Positions 16,314-25,506 of a DNA stretch of 36,491 bases are shown here, piece after piece. Origin of the DNA: Salinivenus iranica (GTDB taxonomy: Bacteria; Bacteroidota; Rhodothermia; Rhodothermales; Salinibacteraceae); the NCBI GenBank assembly GCA_002894665.1, contig NCRB01000030.1, forward strand, positions 1 to 36,491. Reading direction: 5' to 3'. The translations under genes were made by a program, and so were the position numbers. Position 1 is the stretch's first letter, and the number at the start of each line of letters is the position of its first letter. The notes below the pieces were generated by a model. The model made no database searches, was not told the origin of the DNA, and saw only the letters and a program-made list of their open reading frames with translations.

Positions 16314-17480
16314 TTGATTATAGTTTTTGAGCAGTCCATTCCACATTATCGGGTGCGGGTGTATGAGAAACTGCAGAAGGTCACCGGAGAACGCGTTCTT
16401 GTATGCCACGGGCGTGCAAGACCGGGCTCTGATCTGAGGGTAGTGGAGGAAGGTGACCAGTGTTTGTTCGACCACCGTCGAATTAAGACATTCTGGTTCG
16501 GAAACGGGAAATTCTACGTGCAGAATATATTTCCCGTCGTACGGTCGTACAAACCAGATGCGGTGCTCATAAAAGGAGCCGTTCGCAATCTATCATTTTA
16601 TCCGCTTATAGCCTATTATAAGTACAAGAACGTACCCGTCGTAGTCTGGGGGCATGGCTACAGCAGAGAACGAGGGTTCTCGCCTGAGAGAAATCCTTTG
16701 GATATACCTCATCTGTATTACAATCGTTTATCAGATGCATATGTCTGTTACACAGAAGAGTCGAAAAAAAAGATTTCACCTTACTGTCAGTCCGATAAAC
16801 TCTTTGTGGCCAATAACACAATTGATGTGGATGAGATTATTGATCACAGAAGAAAGCTCGCGTCAGTTGGCAAAGACGCCCTTCGAAAAACTCTCGGACT
16901 GGAGCGAGAAAATTACTTAATTTTTATCGGACGTCTTCACAAGCGGAAAAAAGTTTCTGTGCTTTTGGAGGCGTTCAGACATCTGAAATGCGACCAGAAA
17001 ATAGACTGTGGTCTCCTCATTGTTGGGGACGGCGATCAATCGGAAAAACTTGAAGCGAAAGCCACTCGAATGGACCTTGATAATGTGCACTTCGTCGGAG
17101 AAAAGTATGGAGAAGAGGCGGGACGTTATTTGTTCGCCTCCGATGTCATGGTGATGCCAGGTTGGCTTGGCTTGGCAGTAAATCACTCTCTTGCTTACGG
17201 TCTACCGGTTGTTTCGCAGATTGCAGCGAATGGGGGAGCAAATGATATCCGTGGAAATGCGCCGGAGGCGGCTCACGTAATTCATGGTGAGACAGGATTT
17301 CTAACTAAGCCTGGGGCGGAAACACTGGCCCAGGGGATATCTGCTGTCCTCAATGAAATTACTCGCTATTCAGAGAGGGCAAAGCAATACGCTGAGGAGA
17401 ACTTGACGATAGACCGTATGATGGAGGGATTTGACCGCGCATTTAAGCGCGCGCGCGAGGCTGCGTCACAGAAAGCATAA
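16314..17480 (+). CDS. Family 4 (group 1) glycosyltransferase
   Basis: A 388-residue GT-B enzyme. It starts IIVFEQSIPHYRVRVYEKLQ, has VVVWGHGYSRERGFSP (about 105-120), YLIFIGRLHKRKKVSVLLEA (about 201-220), LLIVGDGDQSEKL and VMVMPGWLGLAVNHSLAYG (about 278-296), then LPVVSQ. The usual E-x7-E pair is replaced by a G-L-A-V-N-H variant, as in some capsule transferases. An in-frame stop at 16305-16307 leaves the TTG at 16314 as the only start that keeps the first beta strand; no good ribosome binding site is seen. Composition is mixed, AT-rich compared with the flanking blocks. It sits between two sets of IS debris. Confidence 0.85.
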   Translation: MIIVFEQSIPHYRVRVYEKLQKVTGERVLVCHGRARPGSDLRVVEEGDQCLFDHRRIKTFWFGNGKFYVQNIFPVVRSYKPDAVLIKGAVRNLSFYPLIAYYKYKNVPVVVWGHGYSRERGFSPERNPLDIPHLYYNRLSDAYVCYTEESKKKISPYCQSDKLFVANNTIDVDEIIDHRRKLASVGKDALRKTLGLERENYLIFIGRLHKRKKVSVLLEAFRHLKCDQKIDCGLLIVGDGDQSEKLEAKATRMDLDNVHFVGEKYGEEAGRYLFASDVMVMPGWLGLAVNHSLAYGLPVVSQIAANGGANDIRGNAPEAAHVIHGETGFLTKPGAETLAQGISAVLNEITRYSERAKQYAEENLTIDRMMEGFDRAFKRAREAASQKA

Positions 17481-17500
17481 CGGTAGTACTACAGTTGCAG

Positions 17501-17715
17501 TTAGCTGCTATCGAGCAGGTCGTGTCCGGAGCGCCGCCTGTAATGAGCCTCTCGGGCCCGACGCTTATGGTGGCGTCGCCACAGGGACCAGCGGATCACA
17601 GCGGTTGTTTCCGGAACCTTCTTCCAAAGCAGTCGCTCTAGCAGGCGCCCTGCTTCAGGCACCGTGATCGGAATCAGGTCTTTCGGTTGTGGGGAGCGAT
17701 TTTCCTTGTGGGAGC
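17501..17715 (-). pseudogene. DDE transposase C-terminal fragment (IS4/ISL-like)
   Basis: On the minus strand an open stretch ends at TAA 17503-17501 and reads PKDLIPITVPEAGRLLERLL, then ETTAVIRWSLWRRHHKRRAR and AHYRRRSGHD. The WSxWRRxHxxxARxxHYRRR ending is one I associate with a class of bacterial DDE transposases. Only the last ~70 residues remain; the 5' part is cut by the IS3 fragment at 17740. Confidence 0.5.
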
Positions 17716-17739
17716 AGCCTTCGAGGGATGTGTATCCAA

Positions 17740-17890
17740 TATTTTGGACCAGTTGTGCGACTATTTTGGGCTAAGATGCAGCAGCGATTTGAGGTTCTGG
17801 TTCGAGAGAATAGAGAGACTGACTGAGATGATCTCGGGCCAGCCTACGAGCAGCTTTATGTGTCCCGGTCCGAGGATCAGCGGGATGGGA
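17740..17890 (-). repeat. IS3-family right-end fragment, inverted (copy 3)
   Basis: The stretch TTTTGGACCAGTTGTGCGAC (17750-17769) and the bases after it match the reverse complement of copy 1's end and orfB tail (14790-14880) with scattered changes, fading out by about 17890. It is a degraded end of the same element type in the opposite orientation, 46 bases before the pyruvyl transferase gene. Confidence 0.65.
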
Positions 17891-17935
17891 ATACAACCGA
17901 GTACATCACAAATACTATTAAAGTGAATACATGAT

Positions 17936-19237
17936 ATGACTGAAAAAAAAGTAGTAGTTTCATATGCTTACGGTACGACTAACGCTGGAGATCATGCTCT
18001 TGCACTTGGTGCTTTACGGCTTTTAAAAAGTATCTCTCTGGAGTTAGACATTACGGTGATATCAAGATATCCTCCACGACGTGAGCCATCTGATGCTATT
18101 AAAGATATAAACTCGAAGTTTCCAGGTGTTGAGACTGTTCCGAGTCCCTTTTCATTTACTCGTAAAAATAGAGTTACTAGACTTTTGGAAAAGGTTGATG
18201 GCGGTGTTACAGTTACGACAGCGCTAACGTCTCCGTTGTTCGCTAAAAAAATTTTCGGAAACAATGCAGCTTTGAGGAAAATCATTGATGCGGACTTGGT
18301 TCTGTGCAATGGTGGTAATCTGTTTTATTGGAATAGTCATCGAAAATCGCTTCCGCGATTGATTGCTTTGTCCTTTCCTCTTATGTTGGCCCGTCGTCTT
18401 GGTATAAGGTATGGATTGTTACCTCAAACAATGGGTCCTTTTGACGGGCCTGTACCGCGCTTTCTATTCAAGAATCTTTTTGAAGATGCATCGTTTATTC
18501 AGTTTCGAGAGCCGATATCTGAGAAGCATGCATCAGATATTATAAACTTATCACGTACGAGAACGTCTGTGGTTCCCGACTTGGCATTTGTTCCAAGTGA
18601 TAATAGTAAGAAAAGTGACTGCGATGATGTTATATATAGTCAGGACACTGGTGATAGAGAACGAGAATTTCTCGCCGTTACTCTTCGAGCGAGTCAACTT
18701 GGGGATCCGGAGCTAGCAAAGGGGGACTCTGTCGACAACGACTCGGTCGAGAGCACCGCCAATTACATGTTGGATGTGGTCGGTCCTGTCGCAGAACGAC
18801 ACGGTCTAGATATTCGCACTGTAGTTCAGACGGATGTTGACAGAACGGTTTCACGACGATTTGTTGAACTCTGTCGTAGGGAACTCGACTCTTCGGTAGA
18901 GCTTGTCGACGACCGCGATTCAGAGAGACTGAGTTCCTTCTATAGTGGTGCAGCACTCCTCGTCGGGATGCGCCTCCACTCAATGATTTTTGCGCTCCGG
19001 CGTAATACACCAGTGGTAGGAATATACAAAAAAAGATTTGGCCCTAAGATAGAAGGCACATTAGACATGTTTGGATTAGGAGAATACTCAGTATTGCAGT
19101 CAGAAACAGAAAAAAATGAGCCCCTAAAAATTGTTGAAAAGGCCTACTTAAATAGAGAAAAAATATCTAAAAAAATAAACCACAAAAAGACAGAGTTAAT
19201 AAATATTATGGAAAAAGATATATCTAGCGCTATATAG
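17936..19237 (+). CDS. Polysaccharide pyruvyl transferase family protein (WcaK/CsaB-like)
   Basis: A 433-residue member of the polysaccharide pyruvyl transferase family, which attaches ketal-linked pyruvate from phosphoenolpyruvate to sugars. Key regions are YGTTNAGDHALALGALRLL (about 12-30), LVLCNGGNLFYW (about 121-132), GLLPQTMGPFDGP (about 160-172), AVTLRASQ (about 243) and GMRLHSMIFALRRNTPVVGI (about 342-361) with its conserved His. The Lys-rich tail is unlike the acidic GC-rich neighbours. Base composition is patchy: AT-rich at both ends and GC-richer from about 18640 to 19010, suggesting a mosaic gene. Pyruvylation would add negative charge to the polymer. It stands alone between IS debris and an AT-rich 140-base gap. 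Confidence 0.85.
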   Translation: MTEKKVVVSYAYGTTNAGDHALALGALRLLKSISLELDITVISRYPPRREPSDAIKDINSKFPGVETVPSPFSFTRKNRVTRLLEKVDGGVTVTTALTSPLFAKKIFGNNAALRKIIDADLVLCNGGNLFYWNSHRKSLPRLIALSFPLMLARRLGIRYGLLPQTMGPFDGPVPRFLFKNLFEDASFIQFREPISEKHASDIINLSRTRTSVVPDLAFVPSDNSKKSDCDDVIYSQDTGDREREFLAVTLRASQLGDPELAKGDSVDNDSVESTANYMLDVVGPVAERHGLDIRTVVQTDVDRTVSRRFVELCRRELDSSVELVDDRDSERLSSFYSGAALLVGMRLHSMIFALRRNTPVVGIYKKRFGPKIEGTLDMFGLGEYSVLQSETEKNEPLKIVEKAYLNREKISKKINHKKTELINIMEKDISSAI

Positions 19238-19378
19238 GAATAAGAAATGTACTAATTTAGATTCATAAAATTAAAATATATATTATATATGCCTATTCGA
19301 GTTAGGTATATGTGCTGACTTATTATTGGTGGTTAGTGTATTATTTTACTATTTAAGAGTACTTGTTTCCACCATATT

Positions 19379-20491
19379 ATGGTTCCCGAAGACTTGTTGT
19401 CCGTATCAATACTTGAGGAGTATGACTACTCTCTCAGGTCTGCCATGTCGTGGCTGGAACGCTCCATTGAGGTTTGTGACGGAGGGTCCTCCCACTCGTT
19501 CTGGGTCTGGGGCCGGTGGTCTCCCCCATATCCGGAGACCACAGGCTATCTCATTCCCACACTTCTTGACTATGCTGAATACACCTCTTCAGAGGCTCCT
19601 GCCCAGGCCGCTTTTGGACTGGGCGAATGGCTCCTGTCAATCCAGGCAGAGGAAGGTTTCTGGCACGGGTTGACGCATCCGCCTCCAAAGCCAAATCCGA
19701 GTACCTTCAACACGGCCCAAATTCTTCTCGGCCTCTGTTCCCTTCATCGGGCTGATCCGGACGGCCCCTGGCTCTCTGCGGCACAGAAGGGGGCGGGCTG
19801 GCTGGTTGACGGACTGGACTCGGAGGGGCGGTGGTCGGACGGAAATTACCAGGGAGACTTTAATCCGTCCTACTACACGCGGGTCGCCTGGCCGCTGCTG
19901 GAGGTCTGGGCACTGACCGGCAATCCCGCCGTTCGCGACGCCGCGGAGCGCGTGCTCTCCAGAATTTTGGCACGACGGCGCGATACGGGTGAATTCCGCG
20001 GGTGGGGATTCGAACCGAACGCATCCGCGTTTAGCCATACCATTGCGTATACGCTTCGGGGATTCTTGGAGTCTGCGCGGCTCCTGGAGGATTGGTCGAC
20101 GTATGGGGAACCGGCGGAAGAAGCTCTCAACCTTTTGTATCGACACGCGGAGCTGTCCAACGGAACGCTTCCGGGGGAATACGGAGAGGGGTGGGACAAG
20201 AACACTGATTTTACGTGCCTGACGGGCAACGCTCAGGTTGCAATCTGTCTGCTAAAGTATGAGTCGCAAGAGTCCGACCTCCGGCTCGTAAATTCGGCGT
20301 GCAAGCTCGTCGATTCTCTGATGGACCACCAATCACAGTCGCATCCGGTTTCGGGCATACAGGGGGCGATTCCGGGGTCGAGTCCGCTATGGGGGAAGTA
20401 CATGCGCTTCCGCTATCCCAACTGGGCGGCGAAATTTTACTGTGACGCCCTTCTTCTTCTCATCCGGCGACTTCGAGACGAAGGACTATGA
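19379..20491 (+). CDS. Alpha/alpha-toroid-like protein of unknown function
   Basis: A 370-residue soluble protein rich in Trp, Gly and Ala with repeated helical-hairpin segments: PETTGYLIPTLLDYAEY (about 58), FGLGEWLLSIQ (about 80), FNTAQILLGLCSLHRA (about 112), YTRVAWPLLEVWALTG (about 165), HTIAYTLRGFLESARLL (about 222) and CLTGNAQVAICLLKYE (about 280). The pattern resembles (alpha/alpha)6-type folds of glycoside hydrolases, lyases and terpene-cyclase-like repeats, but no catalytic motif is clear. It returns to GC-rich composition. ATG 19379 is taken; ATG 19445 is an alternative. The stop overlaps the formyltransferase start (ATGA), and a heparinase-like gene follows, so a role in trimming or modifying the glycan is possible. 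Confidence 0.6.
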   Translation: MVPEDLLSVSILEEYDYSLRSAMSWLERSIEVCDGGSSHSFWVWGRWSPPYPETTGYLIPTLLDYAEYTSSEAPAQAAFGLGEWLLSIQAEEGFWHGLTHPPPKPNPSTFNTAQILLGLCSLHRADPDGPWLSAAQKGAGWLVDGLDSEGRWSDGNYQGDFNPSYYTRVAWPLLEVWALTGNPAVRDAAERVLSRILARRRDTGEFRGWGFEPNASAFSHTIAYTLRGFLESARLLEDWSTYGEPAEEALNLLYRHAELSNGTLPGEYGEGWDKNTDFTCLTGNAQVAICLLKYESQESDLRLVNSACKLVDSLMDHQSQSHPVSGIQGAIPGSSPLWGKYMRFRYPNWAAKFYCDALLLLIRRLRDEGL

Positions 20492-21312
20492 GCACACCTC
20501 GCATCATTCTCACGGCGGGATTTAACCATGCCCGGAACGTTCTTGCCATGGCGGAGCTTCTTCGTCGCCGAGACATCCGCATCGAAGGGCTCCTCGTTGT
20601 CAGTCCGTACAGCTGGGGCCGCCTCCGTAGATACGTTCGTCGGGAAGGGATCGGGGCTGTGTGGGATGCCGTGCCCCGTCTCCTTGGGTGGGAGGACTCT
20701 GCGAAGGATGAGGAGGCGCCCGATCCGCTAATGCGGCTCTACGAAAAACACGACATCGAAAGACAATCTCTGAGTTCTTGGGCGAACTCGCATGACGTTC
20801 CGTTTCAAAGCGTGACGTCAATCAACGACAAAGAGGCAGTCGGTGCCGTAGGAGCTGCTGATGCGGACTGGGTCATTTACGGAGGCGGGGGAATCCTGCG
20901 CGAGTCGTTTATCGATGCGGCGGATGGCCGCATTCTGAATGCCCATTCGGGACCCCTGCCGGAGGTGCGCGGAATGAACGCCTGCGAATGGTCTCTGCTT
21001 CTCGGCTATGAACCGGCCGTCACCATCCATCTGATTAACCATGGCATTGATACTGGGGGGATCATTTCTGAATATCCGGTGCCGGTGTGTGAAGATGACA
21101 CCGTGGAGCATTTGCGCAAGCGGGCTGTGGCGATCGGGGTGGAGGCGCTGTGTCAGGCGGTTCTCGATCCTCCAAAGCAGCTTCCCGAATCCCGAACGGA
21201 CGCCGCAACGCATCGTCAGTGTTTCGTTTTGGCTCCTGCCCTGCGCGAGCTGCTGGAGAAAAGACTGGAGCAGGGAGCGCACGGCGAAGACGTCAGGGCT
21301 TCCTCAAAATAG
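20488..21312 (+). CDS. Formyltransferase-family protein
   Basis: A 274-residue relative of methionyl-tRNA formyltransferase and sugar N-formyltransferases, which use N10-formyltetrahydrofolate. The catalytic region reads LNAHSGPLPEVRGMNACEWS (about 150-169, with the Asn-x-His pair), TIHLINHGIDTGGII (about 179-193, with the conserved Asp). The N-terminal domain is atypical and Arg-rich, and no tRNA-binding domain is present. Family members in surface-glycan clusters formylate amino sugars, so that is the likely role. No sugar aminotransferase is seen in the window, so the amino sugar may come from elsewhere. It overlaps the gene before it and is followed closely by the heparinase-like gene. 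Confidence 0.75.
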   Translation: MSTPRIILTAGFNHARNVLAMAELLRRRDIRIEGLLVVSPYSWGRLRRYVRREGIGAVWDAVPRLLGWEDSAKDEEAPDPLMRLYEKHDIERQSLSSWANSHDVPFQSVTSINDKEAVGAVGAADADWVIYGGGGILRESFIDAADGRILNAHSGPLPEVRGMNACEWSLLLGYEPAVTIHLINHGIDTGGIISEYPVPVCEDDTVEHLRKRAVAIGVEALCQAVLDPPKQLPESRTDAATHRQCFVLAPALRELLEKRLEQGAHGEDVRASSK

Positions 21313-21324
21313 AAATGAGAACTC

Positions 21325-23010
21325 GTGGCCAGTCTTGCTCGATGGTATCGTACGGTCCGCCACATCCCGCTCCGGCAGCTGTCCAGGCGCCTGTACCTGA
21401 AAGGGCGACGAACATGGCGGGTCCGGCACGCCGATCGGTATCGCGACCGACTTGCCTCGCCGTCGTTTCCAGTCTCCGCACTCCGGACGTCTCTCCCTCA
21501 GCCCTTATTCCCGGATCGATCCGCCCTCGCTCGGGAAGAGCAGAATACCTGCACCCTTACGTTCCTCAACGAGTCGTGGACATTTCCTTTAGGGGCGTTT
21601 GACTGGCACCCCACTGATCTCCAGTACGGGACGCGGCTCTGGCTTCTGAATCTCCACTACATGGAGTTTCTGGAAGGACTCTCCGATGAGGCGTTTACGA
21701 CAATCGTCGATGACTGGATTGCCCACGTTTCTCCGTACCAGTCCGAGTACTGGCTAGATGCGTGGAATAGCTTTGCCCTCTCGACACGATGCGTCGTTTG
21801 GTTACAACAGTATGCCCGTCGCCGGGAGCGATTGCCCGATGCGTTCGGGGAGCGTATGCTAACGTCGGTCGCTCGGCAACTGCGGTTTTTGACCGATCAC
21901 CTGGAGACGGATATCGGGGGGAACCATCTCATCCGAAATATCAAAGCCCTCCTCTGGGGAGGCCGGTACTGGGACAGCGATGAAGCCACTGAATGGCAAG
22001 ATCTCGGGAAGCAACTCCTCGCTCAAGAGCTGGAGACTCAGATTTTGGGCGACGGAATGCACTACGAGCGTTCCCCGGCGTACCACGTGCAGGTCTTTGC
22101 CGATTTCCTGGAGTGTTACTCTGTATTGGAAAAGGGACCGCTCAAAGAGCGGCTGGGGGGGCGACTGTCAAAGATGGCCCAGGTGACGGCCCACTTCACG
22201 CACCCTGATGGTCGAGTCAGTCTCTTCAATGACGGCGGGTTGGAGATGGCCCGGGATCCGAAGACGTGCCTGCAGGCCTGGGAAGAGCTTTCGGGAGAAG
22301 ATGTCCATTCTCCTGATATATTCGCGCTTCCGGACGGGGGGTACTACGGACTTCGCCGAGAAGATGAATATGTGCTGGTTGACGCGGGGAAGGTGGCCCC
22401 CGACGAGCTGCCAGGGCACGGGCATGGAGATGTCTTTTCCTTCGAGTGGACCATCGAGGCCCAGCGTGTCGTCGTGGACGCCGGTGTGTACGAGTACAAT
22501 CCCGGTCAGCGTCGGACCTACTCCCGCAGTACGCAGGCGCACAATACCGTAACGGTCGATGGTGAGGACCAGTGTGAATTTTGGGACGCGTTTCGGATGG
22601 GTCGACGGGCCCGAGTGACGAGAAAGAACTTTCAGAACTCCGAAACGGGCTTTCGACTTTCGGGTCGGCATGATGGGTATCGTCACCTCGCCGGTCGCCC
22701 TGTGCACGAGCGAACCTTCAAAGTGGAACCGGGGGACATTCGAGTTGAGGATCAAGTGACAGGGGGAAAGGGGCAACGGGTGGAAGCCCGACTGCTTCTC
22801 CATCCTGAATGCTCAGTCGGTCTGGGGAACGAGGACATTGTAATTTCAAGCGGGGACATTGAGGTTTTTCTCGAAACGAATGCAGCCGTCAGTCTTCGCG
22901 ATGCAATGTGGTTTCCGAATTTTGGGGTCGAGCGCTCGTGTAAGCAGATTATTCTCCGCTACGGGAAGGCGCCCTGCAGCGGTGCATTCCGCCTTGTGCG
23001 GTGCAGGTAA
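21325..23010 (+). CDS. Heparinase II/III-like protein
   Basis: A 561-residue protein with an N-terminal helical toroid and a C-terminal beta-sandwich. Family marks are LWLLNLHYMEFL (about 109-120), GGNHLIRNIKALLWGGRYW (about 199-217), MHYERSPAYHVQV (about 246), GHGHGDVFSFEW (about 365-376) and AHNTVTVDGEDQ (about 405-416). Members cleave uronic-acid polymers or, in export clusters, act on the nascent polymer. No signal peptide is visible, so location is unclear. GTG 21325 is the start that fits the MASLARWYRTVRHIPLRQLS N-terminus typical of EPS-cluster homologues. The nearby ATG 21315 is out of frame. The WecB/WecC genes downstream suggest a uronic acid-containing polymer. Confidence 0.82.
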   Translation: MASLARWYRTVRHIPLRQLSRRLYLKGRRTWRVRHADRYRDRLASPSFPVSALRTSLPQPLFPDRSALAREEQNTCTLTFLNESWTFPLGAFDWHPTDLQYGTRLWLLNLHYMEFLEGLSDEAFTTIVDDWIAHVSPYQSEYWLDAWNSFALSTRCVVWLQQYARRRERLPDAFGERMLTSVARQLRFLTDHLETDIGGNHLIRNIKALLWGGRYWDSDEATEWQDLGKQLLAQELETQILGDGMHYERSPAYHVQVFADFLECYSVLEKGPLKERLGGRLSKMAQVTAHFTHPDGRVSLFNDGGLEMARDPKTCLQAWEELSGEDVHSPDIFALPDGGYYGLRREDEYVLVDAGKVAPDELPGHGHGDVFSFEWTIEAQRVVVDAGVYEYNPGQRRTYSRSTQAHNTVTVDGEDQCEFWDAFRMGRRARVTRKNFQNSETGFRLSGRHDGYRHLAGRPVHERTFKVEPGDIRVEDQVTGGKGQRVEARLLLHPECSVGLGNEDIVISSGDIEVFLETNAAVSLRDAMWFPNFGVERSCKQIILRYGKAPCSGAFRLVRCR

Positions 23011-23081
23011 GGCATGAGATTCCTTATCTTGATGATCCTCCCCAGTATGGGGGAGGACCACTGTAAACAAACTTCTTCTAT

Positions 23082-24335
23082 ATGCGCGTTCTTGTCGTCT
23101 CACAGTACTTTCCTCCCGAATCCGGGGCCTGTGCTAATCGCGTTCGCTCGTTCGTCCGAGGGCTCAAGGCGGAGGGACACGATGTGGCTGTCCTCACCGA
23201 AAAGCCGTGCTATCCCGAAGGCGTTATCGACGAGGAATACAGAGGGGGGCTTTTTAAGGAGCGCATTGTCGATGGGGTCTCGGTGATCAACACCTGGGTC
23301 TATACACGTCCGGAAGCGAGTTTCCTTACCCGGCTTTTGTCCTACCTCACCTTCATGGTGATGGCCGTATTAGGAGCGGGACGCACCGAAGGCCCCTTCG
23401 ATGTTGTGCTGGCGTCATCCCCCCCCCTGACCGTAGGTATGGCCGGATGGGCCGTATCGAAGTTGAAGCGTGCCCGCTTCGTGCTCGACGTACGCGATCT
23501 CTGGCCCGACGTTGCGGTGGCAATGGGCGAGGTGGAGAACCCGGCCGTCATCCGCGTTGCGAAAGCCGTAGAGCGGTTCCTGTATCGGCAGGCCGACGGC
23601 ATCACGGCGGCGACTGAAAGATTTTGCGAGCATATTGGCTCGACCGTCGACGGCGCCCCGCCGCTGAAGCGCATCATGAATGGAACAGTCCCGGAAACCT
23701 TCGACCAGGGAGACCGGCGGGCCGAAGTGCGCGATGCTCTCGGCGTGGATCCGGAGGACTTTGTTGTGACGTATGCGGGGATTATGGGACGGGCACAGGG
23801 ACTCCCCCACATTTTGGAGGCTGCTGATCAACTTGAGGATGAAGACGATGTCGTGTTTCATCTCCGAGGTCGAGGGGCTATCAAAGATCAGCTCGTGGAA
23901 GAAGCCCATACTCGCTCTCTTGATAACGTACGATTCTTCGAGTACTGCCCGTTGGAGAAGGCTGCGGCTCACATGGCGACGTCCGATGCACTTCTCGTGC
24001 CGCTGGCTGACGATGACCTGTACCGATCATTTATTCCGTCGAAGCTGTTCGACAGCATGGCGAGTGGGCGCCCTGTTCTTCTATCGGTGGATGGAGAAGC
24101 CCGAGAGATTTTGGAGGAGGCCGAGGCGGGCACATTCTATCCACCTGAAGATGGGGGAGCGCTCGCCGAGCGGATCCGATGGTTGCTGGATCACCCCGAC
24201 GAGTGTGCTGAAATGGGTCGACGAGGAAAAGCGTACGCGAATACGCACTGCACGCGTCGGGCACAGGCCCGGGAGATGACTGACTTTCTCGAATCTCTGA
24301 CTGAAGCTGAAATTTCTGTTCCACAACCTCAATGA
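23082..24335 (+). CDS. Family 4 glycosyltransferase, WbuB-like
   Basis: A 417-residue GT-B enzyme. It opens VLVVSQYFPPESGACANRV, with DVVLASSPPLTVGMAGW (about 107-123), FVLDVRDLWPDVAVAMG (about 133-149), TYAGIMGRAQGLPHILEAA (about 229-247), LRGRGAIKDQLVEEA and IPSKLFDSMASGRPVL (about 313-328). This is the subfamily that contains WbuB-type amino-deoxyhexose transferases, a reasonable guess in view of the 4,6-dehydratase and 2-epimerase in the cluster. ATG 23082 starts directly before the first strand. Its stop overlaps the wecB start by four bases, so the two are coupled. Confidence 0.88.
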   Translation: MRVLVVSQYFPPESGACANRVRSFVRGLKAEGHDVAVLTEKPCYPEGVIDEEYRGGLFKERIVDGVSVINTWVYTRPEASFLTRLLSYLTFMVMAVLGAGRTEGPFDVVLASSPPLTVGMAGWAVSKLKRARFVLDVRDLWPDVAVAMGEVENPAVIRVAKAVERFLYRQADGITAATERFCEHIGSTVDGAPPLKRIMNGTVPETFDQGDRRAEVRDALGVDPEDFVVTYAGIMGRAQGLPHILEAADQLEDEDDVVFHLRGRGAIKDQLVEEAHTRSLDNVRFFEYCPLEKAAAHMATSDALLVPLADDDLYRSFIPSKLFDSMASGRPVLLSVDGEAREILEEAEAGTFYPPEDGGALAERIRWLLDHPDECAEMGRRGKAYANTHCTRRAQAREMTDFLESLTEAEISVPQPQ

Positions 24336-25468
24336 TTGCGGAAATGAAAATACTCAGTGTCGTCGGCGCTCGGCCCAACTTCATGAAGGTCGCTCCGATC
24401 CATGACGAGTTGACGAAGCACGACCGATTTGCGTCGCAGATCGTCCACACCGGGCAGCACTACGACGAGGAGATGAGCGACATCTTCTTCGAGCAACTTG
24501 GGCTCCCTCGTCCCGACGAGTACCTCGGTGTGGGCAGCGGGGACCACGCCGACCAGACGGCCGAGATCATGAAGGCGTTTAAGACCGTGGTGGAAACGGA
24601 AGCCCCTGATCTCGTCGTCGTGGTTGGGGACGTCAATTCAACGGTGGCCTGTAGCCTCGTGGCCACAAAAAGACAGATTCCGGTGGCTCACGTAGAGGCA
24701 GGTCTCCGCAGCGGGGACCGCACCATGCCGGAAGAGGTCAACCGCATCGTCACTGATCGAATTGCGGACCTGCTGTTCGTGACCGAGCAGAGCGGCGTCG
24801 ACAATCTCCGATCAGAGGGAGTGTCGGACGACAAGATCGCCTTCGTGGGCAATGTAATGATCGACGTCCTCGTCCGCTTTCGCGAGAAGGCCGCCCAAAC
24901 GCCGATTGTCAACGATCTCGGGCTTGAGGAGGGGAACTACGTCGTCATGACCATGCACCGGCCTTCCAATGTGGACGAGAAGGATCAACTTGAGGTGGTC
25001 CTTCAAACCATCCAGCAGATCTGTGAGGAGCGTCCTCTCGTGTTTCCGATGCACCCACGCACGGAGGCTCGGATTGAAGAGTTTGGTTTGGCCGAGGAAT
25101 TGGATCGCATCGACGGACTGTACGTGCTGCCGCCCCAAGGATACCTCGAGTTTCTCGCCCTCATGGATCAGGCAGGCGCAGTCGTCACGGACTCGGGCGG
25201 CATTCAGGAGGAGACCACATTTCTGGGCGTGCCCTGCATCACGCTGCGTCCGAACACCGAGCGGCCGGTCACAATTCGGGAGGGAACCAATGAACTCATG
25301 GGCCTTGCCCCGGATGCGGTGTCCCAGCGGGTCACCGAGCGAATGGGCCAACGAATGAATGGGCAGACGCCGGAATTGTGGGATGGACGGACCGCCGAAA
25401 GAATTGTAGAACACATCGAGTCTCGATTTCATCCCGACCCGGCTCCCTTTCACAAAGAGTCCCGCTGA
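24332..25468 (+). CDS. wecB: UDP-N-acetylglucosamine 2-epimerase (non-hydrolysing)
   Basis: Interconverts UDP-GlcNAc and UDP-ManNAc. The 378-residue protein carries the full family set: SVVGARPNFMKVAPI (about 8-22), HTGQHYDEEMSDIFF (about 37), VVGDVNSTVA (about 93), VAHVEAGLRSGDRTMPEEVN (about 116-135), VMTMHRPSNVDE (about 203), FPMHPRT and TDSGGIQEETTFLGVPCIT (about 286-304), then RPNTERPVT. ATG 24332 overlaps the previous stop; the in-frame ATG 24344 is an alternative start. The dehydrogenase follows after 38 bases, so UDP-ManNAcA is the probable product of the pair. Confidence 0.95.
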   Translation: MIAEMKILSVVGARPNFMKVAPIHDELTKHDRFASQIVHTGQHYDEEMSDIFFEQLGLPRPDEYLGVGSGDHADQTAEIMKAFKTVVETEAPDLVVVVGDVNSTVACSLVATKRQIPVAHVEAGLRSGDRTMPEEVNRIVTDRIADLLFVTEQSGVDNLRSEGVSDDKIAFVGNVMIDVLVRFREKAAQTPIVNDLGLEEGNYVVMTMHRPSNVDEKDQLEVVLQTIQQICEERPLVFPMHPRTEARIEEFGLAEELDRIDGLYVLPPQGYLEFLALMDQAGAVVTDSGGIQEETTFLGVPCITLRPNTERPVTIREGTNELMGLAPDAVSQRVTERMGQRMNGQTPELWDGRTAERIVEHIESRFHPDPAPFHKESR

Positions 25469-25506
25469 CATCACTTCAGGATAAACTAGCCAGAACACTC
25501 CCGATC

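Noticed and set aside
17431-17667. Small plus-strand gene after the glycosyltransferase
   Set aside because: The opposite strand reads as a transposase C-terminus with family motifs, which explains the open frame.
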